From Methanobacteriota archaeon (GTDB lineage Archaea > Thermoplasmatota > Poseidoniia > Poseidoniales > Thalassarchaeaceae): a stretch of 64,000 nucleotides of DNA. The stretch spans positions 1 through 64,000 of the forward strand of contig PBGL02000011.1 in NCBI GenBank assembly GCA_002718995.2, written 5' to 3'. Positions 20,594 to 29,999 of this stretch are shown piece by piece. Both the position numbers and the translations under genes were made by a program. Under the pieces are notes generated by a model. That model ran no database searches, was not told the origin of the DNA, and worked only from the letters and a program-made list of their open reading frames with translations. How positions within the stretch are numbered: the stretch's first letter is position 1; each line of letters opens with the position of its first letter.

Positions 20594-21670
20594 CTATTCA
20601 GCTAGCCTAAACATCTCATCCAGATTCCGCTGTGCAAGCTCAATAATTTCCGGCTCTATCTCGATTATTTGGTCCTCCCTAGGGTTTCTCAGAGCCTGCA
20701 GTATGTCCTCCAATTGAGTTGCTTTCATGTGCCTGCACATTACACAGGCACCATACAAGTTCAACTCATTTTCAGACTCTGCCAAAACCCGTTCCGCTGT
20801 CCCGCACTCAGTGATTAGCATTACATCCGGACGATTCTCTGAACCAAGCCTAAGGGCCTCTTGAATCAGCTTCTCAGAGGACCCGACATAATCGGCCTCC
20901 TCCAGGACATCAGCACCGCATTCAGGATGGGCCAGTACTGAAAGCTCACTCCCAATCTCCTTCTTCCATTTTCTCACTTTATCTCCGGTGAATACCGCAT
21001 GAACTTCACACTCCCCGTCGAAAACAATGACTTCTTTCTTTCCTTCAAGGGCCTTCTGTAGGTGAGCTCCCATGAACCTGTCTGGAACGAATATCAGACG
21101 TTCTCCCGGAAGCCTCTCACATATTCGAAGATAATTGCTACTGGTCACACTAACATCGCACTCGGCCTTCACAGCCGCAGTCGTGTTGATGTAGCAAGCC
21201 ACCGGGACTCCCGGATATTGTTCTCGTAGATCCCTTACATCCTGTGCTGTAATTCCATCCGAAAGACTGCATCCAGCCTCTGGAGATGGATGGATTACAG
21301 TTTTCTGCGGACTAACGATTTTCGCGGTTTCTGCCATGAATCTGACACTAGAGAATAATATGGTTTGCTGTGGGGCATCACGAGCGGCCTTAGAAAGCGT
21401 ATACGAGTCAGCGACTTCATCAGCAACGCCATAGATTATGTCGGGGGTCTGGTAAGTATGAGCAATCAGAAAAACATCATTTTCCTTCTTTAGCCGGTTT
21501 ATCTCTAATGTCAATGGAGCAATACTGATACAGGCACTTATTGGCCACCTCTGATTCTGTTGCATGGCTTCCTGCAAACGATTCGCTTCAGCTAGTATTT
21601 CCTCATCTGTGAATCTTGAAGATTCTACTTCCGAGCGCGGGAGAGGTATAGCCGGTAGGGGCAGTCCCAT
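20594..21670 (-). CDS. nadA: Quinolinate synthase
   Basis: FLIAHTYQTPDIIYGVADEVADSYTLSKAA; ILFSSVRFMAETAKIVSPQKTVIHPSPEAGCSLSDGI; HPECGADVLEEADYVGSS; MCRHMKATQLEDI. ORF extends to 21769; MGLPLP start at 21670 avoids overlap with the divergent kinase. Confidence 0.95.
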   Translation of the reverse strand: MGLPLPAIPLPRSEVESSRFTDEEILAEANRLQEAMQQNQRWPISACISIAPLTLEINRLKKENDVFLIAHTYQTPDIIYGVADEVADSYTLSKAARDAPQQTILFSSVRFMAETAKIVSPQKTVIHPSPEAGCSLSDGITAQDVRDLREQYPGVPVACYINTTAAVKAECDVSVTSSNYLRICERLPGERLIFVPDRFMGAHLQKALEGKKEVIVFDGECEVHAVFTGDKVRKWKKEIGSELSVLAHPECGADVLEEADYVGSSEKLIQEALRLGSENRPDVMLITECGTAERVLAESENELNLYGACVMCRHMKATQLEDILQALRNPREDQIIEIEPEIIELAQRNLDEMFRLAE

Positions 21671-21757
21671 CCATTTTGCGTCATGTGCAACCGCTTTCAA
21701 GGTATGCGGCCTCCCAGCATCATGTCCGGAGTGCCATACAGGCCTTGGTCCTTCGAA

Positions 21758-22387
21758 ATGAAGGTGCATGAGGGGGCCGAAGCAACGGTCTCCAAGGGCG
21801 TGTGGCTTGGTAAACCGGCCATTCTAAAGGTACGCAAGCCCAAGGGCTACAGGAACCCAGATTTGGATAGCAGGCTAACTAAGAGCAGGATGGCCGTCGA
21901 GGTGAGAGCGCTATCACGATTGCAGAGGGTAAACTTTCCATCCCCCTCTTTGCTCTATGTAGACCAACAAGATTCGTCGATCATTATTTCCGAAATAGAA
22001 GGATTCCCATTATTCGAAGTAATGGTGAATGGTAATTTGGAAGAGGGCGCCCTGTCCAGGGTTGGAGGGACTATTCGTAGATTGCATGAAAATGGCGTGT
22101 CACATGGCGACCTCACCACGCACAACATCATGATTGGCACAGATGGCGAGATTTTCCTGATTGACTTCGGACTGGCAAAAATTTCACCGGAGCTAGAGAA
22201 TTTGGGCCAGGATCTACAAGTGCTCAATGAATGCCTTACGGCTAGCCATTCAGAATATTCCGAGGCGATCGAGAAAGTTGTCGAGGGCTACATCTCTTCC
22301 AGTACAAGTGTCCCCGAAGTCCCCAGCTCCAGTGATGTCACTCAACGCTTCGATGAAATTCGAAATAGGGTAAGGTACCTGGGGTAG
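21758..22387 (+). CDS. Bud32/PRPK-type KEOPS kinase
   Basis: MKVHEGAEATVSKGVWLGKPAILKVRKPKGYRNPDLDSRLTKSRMAVEVRALSRL; GVSHGDLTTHNIMIGTDGEIFLIDFGLAKIS. Stand-alone, not fused to Kae1. Confidence 0.93.
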   Translation: MKVHEGAEATVSKGVWLGKPAILKVRKPKGYRNPDLDSRLTKSRMAVEVRALSRLQRVNFPSPSLLYVDQQDSSIIISEIEGFPLFEVMVNGNLEEGALSRVGGTIRRLHENGVSHGDLTTHNIMIGTDGEIFLIDFGLAKISPELENLGQDLQVLNECLTASHSEYSEAIEKVVEGYISSSTSVPEVPSSSDVTQRFDEIRNRVRYLG

Positions 22388-22391
22388 GGGA

Positions 22392-22985
22392 ATGAAAATC
22401 ATTTTTGTAACTAGCAACAGGGGAAAGGTCCTCGAGGCGAGCGATGTTTTTGTTCCGCTGGGCCATACAGTGGAACAATTCCTTGATGGCGGTCAACTAC
22501 CAGATTTTATCGAACCACAGTCTGATGGGATAGAGGAGGTCACGATTTCGAAGATGAAGCAGGCTCTGATGATGGTTGAAGGAGAAATCAATGAAGAGAC
22601 CGCCCTCATTGTTGAGGATGCTGGGCTTTTCATCGAATCACTAGGGGGCTTCCCAGGCCCCTACTCTTCTTATGTGGAGGAGAAGATAGGATTGGACGGC
22701 ATTCTGCGTGTTATGGAAGGCGAGGGAGATAGGCGTGCCGAGTTCAGAGCCGTGGTCGCTTTCCACCATTTGGGCAATACCCATATTTTCAGAGGCGTCT
22801 GCAAAGGAGCAATATCTCTCGACAAGAGGGGAGAGGGCGGCTTCGGATATGATCCAATATTCGTCCCATCTGCCTCGGATGGAAGGACATGCGCGGAGAT
22901 GACGGCAGTTGAGAAGTCATCAATCTCGCATAGGGGAGAGGCTCTGAAAAGGCTGATACAATTTCTAACGCCCCCGTCAATGTGA
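22392..22985 (+). CDS. XTP/dITP pyrophosphatase (Ham1/RdgB family)
   Basis: IIFVTSNRGKVLEASDVF; ALIVEDAGLFIESLGGFPGPYSSYV; GEGGFGYDPIFVP; EKSSISHRGEALKRL. Confidence 0.95.
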   Translation: MKIIFVTSNRGKVLEASDVFVPLGHTVEQFLDGGQLPDFIEPQSDGIEEVTISKMKQALMMVEGEINEETALIVEDAGLFIESLGGFPGPYSSYVEEKIGLDGILRVMEGEGDRRAEFRAVVAFHHLGNTHIFRGVCKGAISLDKRGEGGFGYDPIFVPSASDGRTCAEMTAVEKSSISHRGEALKRLIQFLTPPSM

Positions 22986-23929
22986 AGTCTCGCCCCCTCC
23001 TCTCAAGCGTCGGAGATAACGTGGCGACACTCACCCGCACAGTAAATTGGCTCGCCCTCATAGTGGGTTCCGGACTCTTCCTAATGTTCCAGGGAGAGGT
23101 GGATTTACCACCTAGGATTGCAGGAGCAACGGTTCTTCTGGCGCTTGCTTCCCTTCTCATTTTCACAGGAAGTACCCCAATTCCGAAAACTCCAGCTAAG
23201 GGAGAAGAACCGATGGAAGAAGAAATAGAAACTCTCGCTCCCATGGTCATCGGAGGCTCCGTGGAAATACCTCAGGATACGGAAATGAAAAGGTCCAGAG
23301 GTAGAAAACAGACCCCTCCGATGCCCACGCCTCCTGTCCCCGTTCCAATGCCAATGCCAGATTCACCCGTTCATTCAGATTCTGCAACTATTCCTGCTCC
23401 ACAATTGGGAGATCAGGCAGTAGAACCCCTTCCCGAAGGTACAGCGGTCGCACAGAGATATGTTGCATCCGGAGATGCTGAGTCAGAACAGGAAAGCGAA
23501 ATCGAGCAGCACGTAGCCAGAGAAAGGGAGAGGAGAGCGGAAATACTCTCAGGAATAGAAAGAGAGCGCCGTATGAGGCTAGCTGAGCGTAGAGCTGCCA
23601 AGGCCATGATGTGGTCAGAGGTAGAGGACGGCGAAGATCTAGCCAAGCTCCTCAAGGAGGAGGGCCACGGTTTGACCCTGTTTGAAGAGCCAGAGAATCC
23701 AGACAAAGGGATGCCATTGGGAATTTCATATGTCAGGATAGACGATGAAAGGGTCTTGATGGTCAAGTCCCCCTTGTATATCCCTGAGAAAGAAGACCCA
23801 ATCCAAGATGAAGAGGTTACAATCCCGTCCCCATTAACACCGCCTCCCTTGCCACCACCTGGCGACATGCCCCCTCCCCCGGGGATGCCACCACCCCCAT
23901 CCCCCCCTCCTCCGCAGTCCGAAGATTGA
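22982..23929 (+). CDS. Membrane protein with charged coiled-coil and polyproline C-terminal tail
   Basis: Two N-terminal TM segments, Pro-rich linker, charged helix, ends in SPLTPPPLPPPGDMPPPPGMPPPPSPPPPQSED. GTG start overlaps the TGA of the preceding gene. Confidence 0.7.
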   Translation: MKSRPLLSSVGDNVATLTRTVNWLALIVGSGLFLMFQGEVDLPPRIAGATVLLALASLLIFTGSTPIPKTPAKGEEPMEEEIETLAPMVIGGSVEIPQDTEMKRSRGRKQTPPMPTPPVPVPMPMPDSPVHSDSATIPAPQLGDQAVEPLPEGTAVAQRYVASGDAESEQESEIEQHVARERERRAEILSGIERERRMRLAERRAAKAMMWSEVEDGEDLAKLLKEEGHGLTLFEEPENPDKGMPLGISYVRIDDERVLMVKSPLYIPEKEDPIQDEEVTIPSPLTPPPLPPPGDMPPPPGMPPPPSPPPPQSED

Positions 23930-23953
23930 CTGTGATACTTTCAAGCGCCAATC

Positions 23954-24805
23954 GTGACTGGGAGTCACATGGCGAACGACGCGTTGACGGTCGACGATAT
24001 ACCAGTGGACGGCTCTAACCCGCCAGGAGGGCTCATTTCAGTTTGGACGCTGAATAGGCCGGAGAAACTCAATGCACTGAACAAGGACTCGCATACGGCA
24101 ATCAAGGAGCAGTGCTCAAGGGCTGAGTCAGATCCGAATGTTAGGTGCATAGTAATCAGAGGGGCTCCCCCCCCTCCTGCGGAGGAAGGTAAGAGGCAGA
24201 AGCCAGCCGCATTCGCCGCAGGGGCGGATATTTCCGAGTTTTCTGGTAAAAACTCGGATGATGTAAGGCCTTTCTTCGAGGATAACGCATGGGAGGCCGT
24301 ATGGTCGCTATCCAAGCCCACTATAGCAATGGTAGACGGTTTCGCCCTTGGAGGCGGCACTGAACTCGCCCTTTCCTGTGATATCAGAATTGCTTCTGAG
24401 AGGTCCAAGTTCGGGCAGCCTGAAATAAATCTAGGCTTAATTCCCGGTGGCGGTGGGACTCAGAGGTTATGCAGACTTATTGGCTATGGCAAGGCAATGG
24501 AGATGGTCCTTACTGGGGACATGATAGATGCAGAAGAGGCATTGAAAATAGGACTTGCGAATAAGGTGGTGAGCCCAGAAGACTTGGAGGATTCGACAAT
24601 GGCAATCGCTAGTTCGATAGCATGTAAATCTCCCTACACGATTAAAGTGGCAAAGAGAGCCGTCCGTGCCTCACTGGAACTTCCCTTTAGTGAAGGAGTT
24701 CTCACCGAGAGATCCGAGTTCGTCGCTTTGTTTGACACAGAAGACAAGGAGATTGGGGTCCAAGCCTTTCTGGATAGGAAGGAAGCAGAATGGGTCGGTA
24801 ACTGA
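23954..24805 (+). CDS. Enoyl-CoA hydratase/isomerase family protein
   Basis: AAFAAGADISEFSG; MVDGFALGGGTELALSCDIRIASERSKFGQPEINLGLIPGGGGTQRLCRLIG. Confidence 0.93.
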   Translation: MTGSHMANDALTVDDIPVDGSNPPGGLISVWTLNRPEKLNALNKDSHTAIKEQCSRAESDPNVRCIVIRGAPPPPAEEGKRQKPAAFAAGADISEFSGKNSDDVRPFFEDNAWEAVWSLSKPTIAMVDGFALGGGTELALSCDIRIASERSKFGQPEINLGLIPGGGGTQRLCRLIGYGKAMEMVLTGDMIDAEEALKIGLANKVVSPEDLEDSTMAIASSIACKSPYTIKVAKRAVRASLELPFSEGVLTERSEFVALFDTEDKEIGVQAFLDRKEAEWVGN

Positions 24806-24810
24806 AACAA

Positions 24811-26274
24811 TCAGAGTTGTATTGCCTTCACCTCGAGGAATTCCTCAAGGCCATGAGAACCAAGCTCCCTCCCATTTCCAGAGAGCTTGTAACCTCCAAA
24901 GGGCGCACTGATATTGAAGGCGCCGCCATTGATACTGACCTGACCTGTCCTCATCGCTCGGGCAACCCGCATCGCCCTCTCGTCGTCCCCCGACCAGACT
25001 CCTCCGGAAAGTCCGTACTCGGAGTCATTTGCCATCGCTATGGCCTCCTCCTCAGTCTCATAGGTGCTTATTGTTAGCACAGGGCCGAATATCTCCTCGC
25101 GGAAGACAGTCATTTCTGCAGTAACGTCAGCGAAAACCGTAGGCTTGACGAAGAATCCAGAGGATAGCCCTTCAGGCATCCCCTCGCCTCCGGAAACCAG
25201 GGTCGCCCCCTCGGCTATTCCCGAGGCGATGTACCCGCTGACGGACTCCTGCTGCCCAGCCGAAACCATCGGTCCGCACTTGATGCCTTCATCCATGGGA
25301 TCTCCCACCGTGTATCTATCCAATGTGGACGAAATCACCTCGATGACCTCGTCTCGAGCAGAAGTTGGCACTATTAGCCTACTAAGTGATGAGCACTCCT
25401 GTCCGGAGTTGTTGAAGCAAGAATAAACTGCCATTTTTGCAGCCTTCTGAATATCCGCATCATCCATAATAACATTCGCGCTCTTGCCCCCCAATTCTAG
25501 GGTAACACGCTTTATCGTGGGAGCCGCTGCCTTTGATACGCTTACTCCCGCAGAAGTCGAACCCGTGAAACTCACCATATCTATTTCAGGATGAGATGCC
25601 AAAGCCTCGCCTATCTCTCGTCCGTGACCAGAAACCAGATTGAAAACCCCCTTTGGCAATCCTATTTCCTCCATTATGTCAGCTAGAAGAAACGCATTCA
25701 GAGGCGCCTCTTTGGATGGTTTGAGAACCATCGTACATCCAGCAGCGAGGGCCGGGGCAACCTTGCCAATGATCTGATGCAGAGGAAAGTTCCAAGGAGT
25801 TATCATTCCAACCACACCTATTGGCTCCTTTACGATTAGAGAGTTCCTCATCTCTTCCTCCCACTCGAAAGAGTCCAGTATTTTGGCATATGAACGAGAA
25901 ACCACACGAGGAGTACCGACCATTGCCATACGAGAGTAGTTTATTGGAGTACCAACTTCTGAGGTAATCAACTCAGCTATTTCCTCGGCCCTCTCGCCAA
26001 TTGCGGCAGAAAGTGCATTCAGGTATCCCTGACGCTCCTCTATGCTACTCTCAGACCAAGAAGGAAAAGCCAAGCGAGCCGCTTCAATCGCATTGTTCAC
26101 ATCAGTGACATCTCCAACGGGGACAGAACCAATCTCCTCCTCAGTAGTCGGATTTACCACTCCTATTCTCCCCGTCCCATTGGCTGGAACCCATCTCCCG
26201 TCGATGTATATGCAGTCGCGTGTGTGCATGTAATGGCCCAGCGAGGTCCGACTTATCACCTTCATGGAGTTCAA
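24811..26274 (-). CDS. Aldehyde dehydrogenase family protein
   Basis: MITPWNFPLHQIIGKVAPALAAGCTMVLKPS; VTLELGGKSANVIMDDAD; FNNSGQECSSLSRL. Start may be the internal M of MHTRDCIYIDGRW. Confidence 0.95.
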   Translation of the reverse strand: MNSMKVISRTSLGHYMHTRDCIYIDGRWVPANGTGRIGVVNPTTEEEIGSVPVGDVTDVNNAIEAARLAFPSWSESSIEERQGYLNALSAAIGERAEEIAELITSEVGTPINYSRMAMVGTPRVVSRSYAKILDSFEWEEEMRNSLIVKEPIGVVGMITPWNFPLHQIIGKVAPALAAGCTMVLKPSKEAPLNAFLLADIMEEIGLPKGVFNLVSGHGREIGEALASHPEIDMVSFTGSTSAGVSVSKAAAPTIKRVTLELGGKSANVIMDDADIQKAAKMAVYSCFNNSGQECSSLSRLIVPTSARDEVIEVISSTLDRYTVGDPMDEGIKCGPMVSAGQQESVSGYIASGIAEGATLVSGGEGMPEGLSSGFFVKPTVFADVTAEMTVFREEIFGPVLTISTYETEEEAIAMANDSEYGLSGGVWSGDDERAMRVARAMRTGQVSINGGAFNISAPFGGYKLSGNGRELGSHGLEEFLEVKAIQL

Positions 26275-26298
26275 AAATGGTGGCCCACTTCGCGAATC

Positions 26299-27099
26299 AT
26301 GCCATTCAGCGTGGACAGAGAGGAGGGAGGAGTTGCCATTGTTACTCTCTCCCCCGAGACATCGAGAAACACCTTCAATCCAGCCAATTTCAACCCCTTA
26401 GTTGAAGCATTGGAGGGCCTTATGGACGATCCGTCATGCAGATCCGTGGTCATCACAGGCTCAGGGGGATTCTTCAGTGCAGGAGGTCCAATAGATGAGT
26501 TTGCAGATGCTATTGATGATGGTACGATAGGCCAGGTAACGTCTGAAATGACGGGGACACTTCACCCCCTTATACTCAAGATCAGAGGCAGTGAGACCAT
26601 TTTCATAGCCGCAATCAATGGCGCTGCCGCAGGTGGTGGCTTGGGTCTGGCACTATCGGCCGACTACCGAGTGTGTTCGGAGAAGGCCAAGCTAGCCGCC
26701 GCATTCTTCGCTCTGGGCCTATCTCCTGATGGAGGTACCACCTGGCTCCTTCCACGGCTCGTTGGAGTGCAAGAGGCCAAGAAGTTCTTCTTTGAAAATC
26801 AAGTATGGTCCGCAGGGACTTCCCTCGAGAAAGGAGCGGTCGATGAGGTAGTATCTCATGGTGAATTAATTCAAAGATCCGTAGAAATAGCAAAGAAATG
26901 GGGAAGGTGGTCAGCAAATAGCAGGAGGTCGTCAAAGCAGTTACTAGACGCATCTACATCTACCTTCTTTGAGACCCAGTTGGAATTTGAGAGGGCTCTG
27001 ATGATAGCCTCGTCCATGACTCCTGACTTTGCCGAAGGAGTCTCGGCATTCCTAGAAAAGAGGGAACCAGTGTTTTCAGAGTTATACGAAGAAGAGTAG
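26299..27099 (+). CDS. Enoyl-CoA hydratase/isomerase family protein
   Basis: MPFSVDREEGGVAIVTLS; AINGAAAGGGLGLALSADYRVCSEKAKLAAAFFALGLSPDGGTTWLLPRLVG. ORF starts 26224, but 26299 avoids overlap with the ALDH gene. Confidence 0.92.
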   Translation: MPFSVDREEGGVAIVTLSPETSRNTFNPANFNPLVEALEGLMDDPSCRSVVITGSGGFFSAGGPIDEFADAIDDGTIGQVTSEMTGTLHPLILKIRGSETIFIAAINGAAAGGGLGLALSADYRVCSEKAKLAAAFFALGLSPDGGTTWLLPRLVGVQEAKKFFFENQVWSAGTSLEKGAVDEVVSHGELIQRSVEIAKKWGRWSANSRRSSKQLLDASTSTFFETQLEFERALMIASSMTPDFAEGVSAFLEKREPVFSELYEEE

Positions 27100-27101
27100 A
27101 A

Positions 27102-28190
27102 TCATCGTAAAGACTCATTGAAGAAGCTGATAAGATTACTTCTGTACTCATCTGAGTTCCCCCACATCGCATCTACATGCGCTCTATCGTCAACATACCA
27201 AGTTTCTACGTTTCCTCCGTTCTCAAGCATTCTTGACTCAAATCTCTCTGCATGAACTATTGATACCCGTGCATCTTCCTTTCCATGAGTCAAAAATACC
27301 TCCCTCTCTCCAGCATTATCGGCGGCCTCCATGGGAGAGCGTTCATCCAAACCCACTCCAACTAGCCAGCCTCCAACTGTTACAGCCGGCCCTGAAAAAA
27401 TAGTTGGAAAACCTAACCTTCCTAATTCGTTGTTAACCAATAACGGGAAGTCTAAGACTGCACTATCAAGCCACATAGCGCCTATTCCAGACTCCTCAGC
27501 GAAGGCAATTGCGGCCCCACCTCCAGCAGATATGGCAGTCATGCCAACTTCCCCGGGCTGGTATCCTTTATTCTCAATCAACCAATCATATGCGCCTAAC
27601 AGATCCTTATACTCAATTTGTCCAACGGCAAAATAATCACCAACAACATCGCTTTCTCCATAATTCCTCAGATCAAAAGAAAGAGTATTGATGCCCCCTT
27701 CAGATAAGTAAGCCTGCATAAGAAGCATCTCTGGCTTACACTTCCCATTCATTGGCATCCCGTGTGTGAGAATTACTACGGGGGCATCAGAATCAACTTC
27801 TACATACCAACCACGAAGGGTAATATCCGTATTATCCCGGGGCGTGAATGAAACATCCTCGTAAGAAGACATTTGATATGATGAAACATCAAAATCCCTG
27901 CGTATATCCACACGCTCTTCTGCATCTGGCCAGGGCTCAAAACTTTCCCAATCATCATCCACATCCCATTCCGAAGGAGTATTTTCTGACCACATCCCAC
28001 AACCGGGATTGATTGCTAATGATTGCGATGCAATCACATATCCGATACCAACGTATCCAGAACCAAACACCATCAATACCACAGTGGAGAGAGAGAACAG
28101 TTTTTTCCTTCCATTCAGTGATTTCCAGTATTCCTTGATTGACGCCATATGGGTGAACGACGCACCGCAATTCATGATTATTGCCATCAT
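27102..28190 (-). CDS. Alpha/beta hydrolase with N-terminal TM anchor
   Basis: VVILTHGMPMNGKCKPEMLLMQAYLSEGGINTLSFDLRNYGES; GMTAISAGGGAAIAFA; catalytic His in DDRAHVDAMW. Confidence 0.85.
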   Translation of the reverse strand: MMAIIMNCGASFTHMASIKEYWKSLNGRKKLFSLSTVVLMVFGSGYVGIGYVIASQSLAINPGCGMWSENTPSEWDVDDDWESFEPWPDAEERVDIRRDFDVSSYQMSSYEDVSFTPRDNTDITLRGWYVEVDSDAPVVILTHGMPMNGKCKPEMLLMQAYLSEGGINTLSFDLRNYGESDVVGDYFAVGQIEYKDLLGAYDWLIENKGYQPGEVGMTAISAGGGAAIAFAEESGIGAMWLDSAVLDFPLLVNNELGRLGFPTIFSGPAVTVGGWLVGVGLDERSPMEAADNAGEREVFLTHGKEDARVSIVHAERFESRMLENGGNVETWYVDDRAHVDAMWGNSDEYRSNLISFFNESLR

Positions 28191-28243
28191 AATTCAGCAA
28201 TTGTGACCGATGAGCACTTCAACACAAGTCCACGCGCAGTCTC

Positions 28244-29899
28244 GTGGCAAGGGAGCTAATACGACTAGTTGACGTCCATCGGGCCTTCGGACCACTCACA
28301 GTCCTAGAGGGGGTGAACATTAGGATTGACGAGGGGGATCGAATAGGCGTGGTGGGGCACAACGGCGCTGGAAAGACAACTCTATTGCGGACCATTAGCA
28401 AACAGGATCAGGATTTGGGCGACATTGCGCTAGCACCCGGTCTGCGCCTAGCATTCCTGACTCAAGTCAGGGATATCAACGACTCAGCCACCCTTGGTGA
28501 AGAGCTGAACAGGAGGGGTAGGCAGTTCCAGGAACTTGAGGACGAGATATCATCTCTGGAGGAAAGAATGGCAGACCCCTCCTTCTATGACAGTGATTGG
28601 CAGCCAGCAATGGAACGCTATCAGGAGCTTCAGAGCCTCATGGCTCGTTCCGGAGGAGGGGATGTTGCAGGTCACGCACAAGAGATTCTGAAGGCCCTGG
28701 ACTTAGCACACCATTCTATGGACATACAACTCTCGTCCTTGTCAGGAGGGGAAAGAGCGAAAGTTGCCCTTGCAAGACAATTGGTCGGTTTGGGGGAGAT
28801 CGATGTATTCTTCCTGGATGAGCCAACTAACCATCTCGACTTCCAAACACTGAATTGGCTAGAGGGATTCTTGAATGAATTCAGCGGGGCCCTCCTGATA
28901 GTTAGCCACGATAGGTACTTCCTAGACAGAGTGTGCAATAACATAGTCGAGATACAAGATGCGCATCTCAAGGGATACCCAGGAAACTACTCCTCACATC
29001 TGCAGCAGAAGGAGCTCTTCCTACAGACGCTAAGTGATAGAATAGAGAAGACTCAGAAGGAGATAAAGAGACTGCTTGGAGCCATGCAGTCTATGAAGAG
29101 AGCAAACAAATACGACAAGTCAGTTTCCCAGAAGCATGTAATGATTACAAGAGCACAGAGGGAGTTGAAGTGGTTAAAATCTCTGAAGCCGAGGCAACGG
29201 CAGAATCTGAATTTCAATCTTCAATCAATGGAAAAGAGCAGTCTAGAAGTCCTTGACTTTCACAAAGCCAGCCTAACCTTCGAGGGACTCGGTAGACCTG
29301 TCATTAGAGAATTGGAAGTGGGCGTCAGGAGAGGTCAGAAGATAGGGATAGTAGGCCCCAATGGAGCGGGCAAGACCACAATTCTGAGAATAATCAAAGG
29401 AGAGTTGGAGTTAGATTCAGGATCCCTGGACGTCCGTCCAGGGGTCAAGTTAGGGTACTTCCATCAGGACCATAGGTCTCTAGATTTCTCACTAAATCCC
29501 GTACAGCAGGTCCAGGCTCTAAGGCCCAGGATGGAATATGGTGACATCCGGGCTCTACTAGGCCAGTTCCAATTCACAAAAGATATGGTTTCAGTACCTC
29601 TAGGAAAGTTAAGCGGCGGCGAGAGAGCGAGGATAGCCTTGCTAGAACTCCTTCTCAGTGAGAACAATATGCTACTGCTGGACGAACCTACCAACCACTT
29701 GGATACCGATGCCAAAGAGGCTCTAGAGGATGCCCTCCAAGAATACGACGGAGCGATAATCACTGTAAGCCACGACCGATTCTTCCTCGATAAGATATGT
29801 GATACAATCTGGGAGTTGCCCGGGGACGGAAGCCTTTGGGTATGGCCTGGTAATTATTCAGAATATGTCCGAAGGAAAGAACTCCAACGCTCCAATTAG
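28244..29899 (+). CDS. ABC-F family ATPase (two ATP-binding domains)
   Basis: GVVGHNGAGKTTLLRTI...LSSLSGGERAKVALARQL...FFLDEPTNHLD and GIVGPNGAGKTTILRII...KLSGGERARIALLELL...LLLDEPTNHLD; GTG start. Confidence 0.95.
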   Translation: MARELIRLVDVHRAFGPLTVLEGVNIRIDEGDRIGVVGHNGAGKTTLLRTISKQDQDLGDIALAPGLRLAFLTQVRDINDSATLGEELNRRGRQFQELEDEISSLEERMADPSFYDSDWQPAMERYQELQSLMARSGGGDVAGHAQEILKALDLAHHSMDIQLSSLSGGERAKVALARQLVGLGEIDVFFLDEPTNHLDFQTLNWLEGFLNEFSGALLIVSHDRYFLDRVCNNIVEIQDAHLKGYPGNYSSHLQQKELFLQTLSDRIEKTQKEIKRLLGAMQSMKRANKYDKSVSQKHVMITRAQRELKWLKSLKPRQRQNLNFNLQSMEKSSLEVLDFHKASLTFEGLGRPVIRELEVGVRRGQKIGIVGPNGAGKTTILRIIKGELELDSGSLDVRPGVKLGYFHQDHRSLDFSLNPVQQVQALRPRMEYGDIRALLGQFQFTKDMVSVPLGKLSGGERARIALLELLLSENNMLLLDEPTNHLDTDAKEALEDALQEYDGAIITVSHDRFFLDKICDTIWELPGDGSLWVWPGNYSEYVRRKELQRSN

Positions 29900-29999
29900 T
29901 GCCCGTTCGTTCTACAAAGCCCCTCACCAATTGAATTTCACTTATTCACACTGCCCATACTAAATATGGAACCTACGCGCGCCCCGAGTAGGGTTCCAA

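Noticed and set aside
21670-21769. Genuine head-to-head coding overlap between nadA and the Bud32 kinase
   Set aside because: Reasonable internal starts (nadA 21670, kinase 21758) remove the overlap; likely a start-site artefact of the ORF track.
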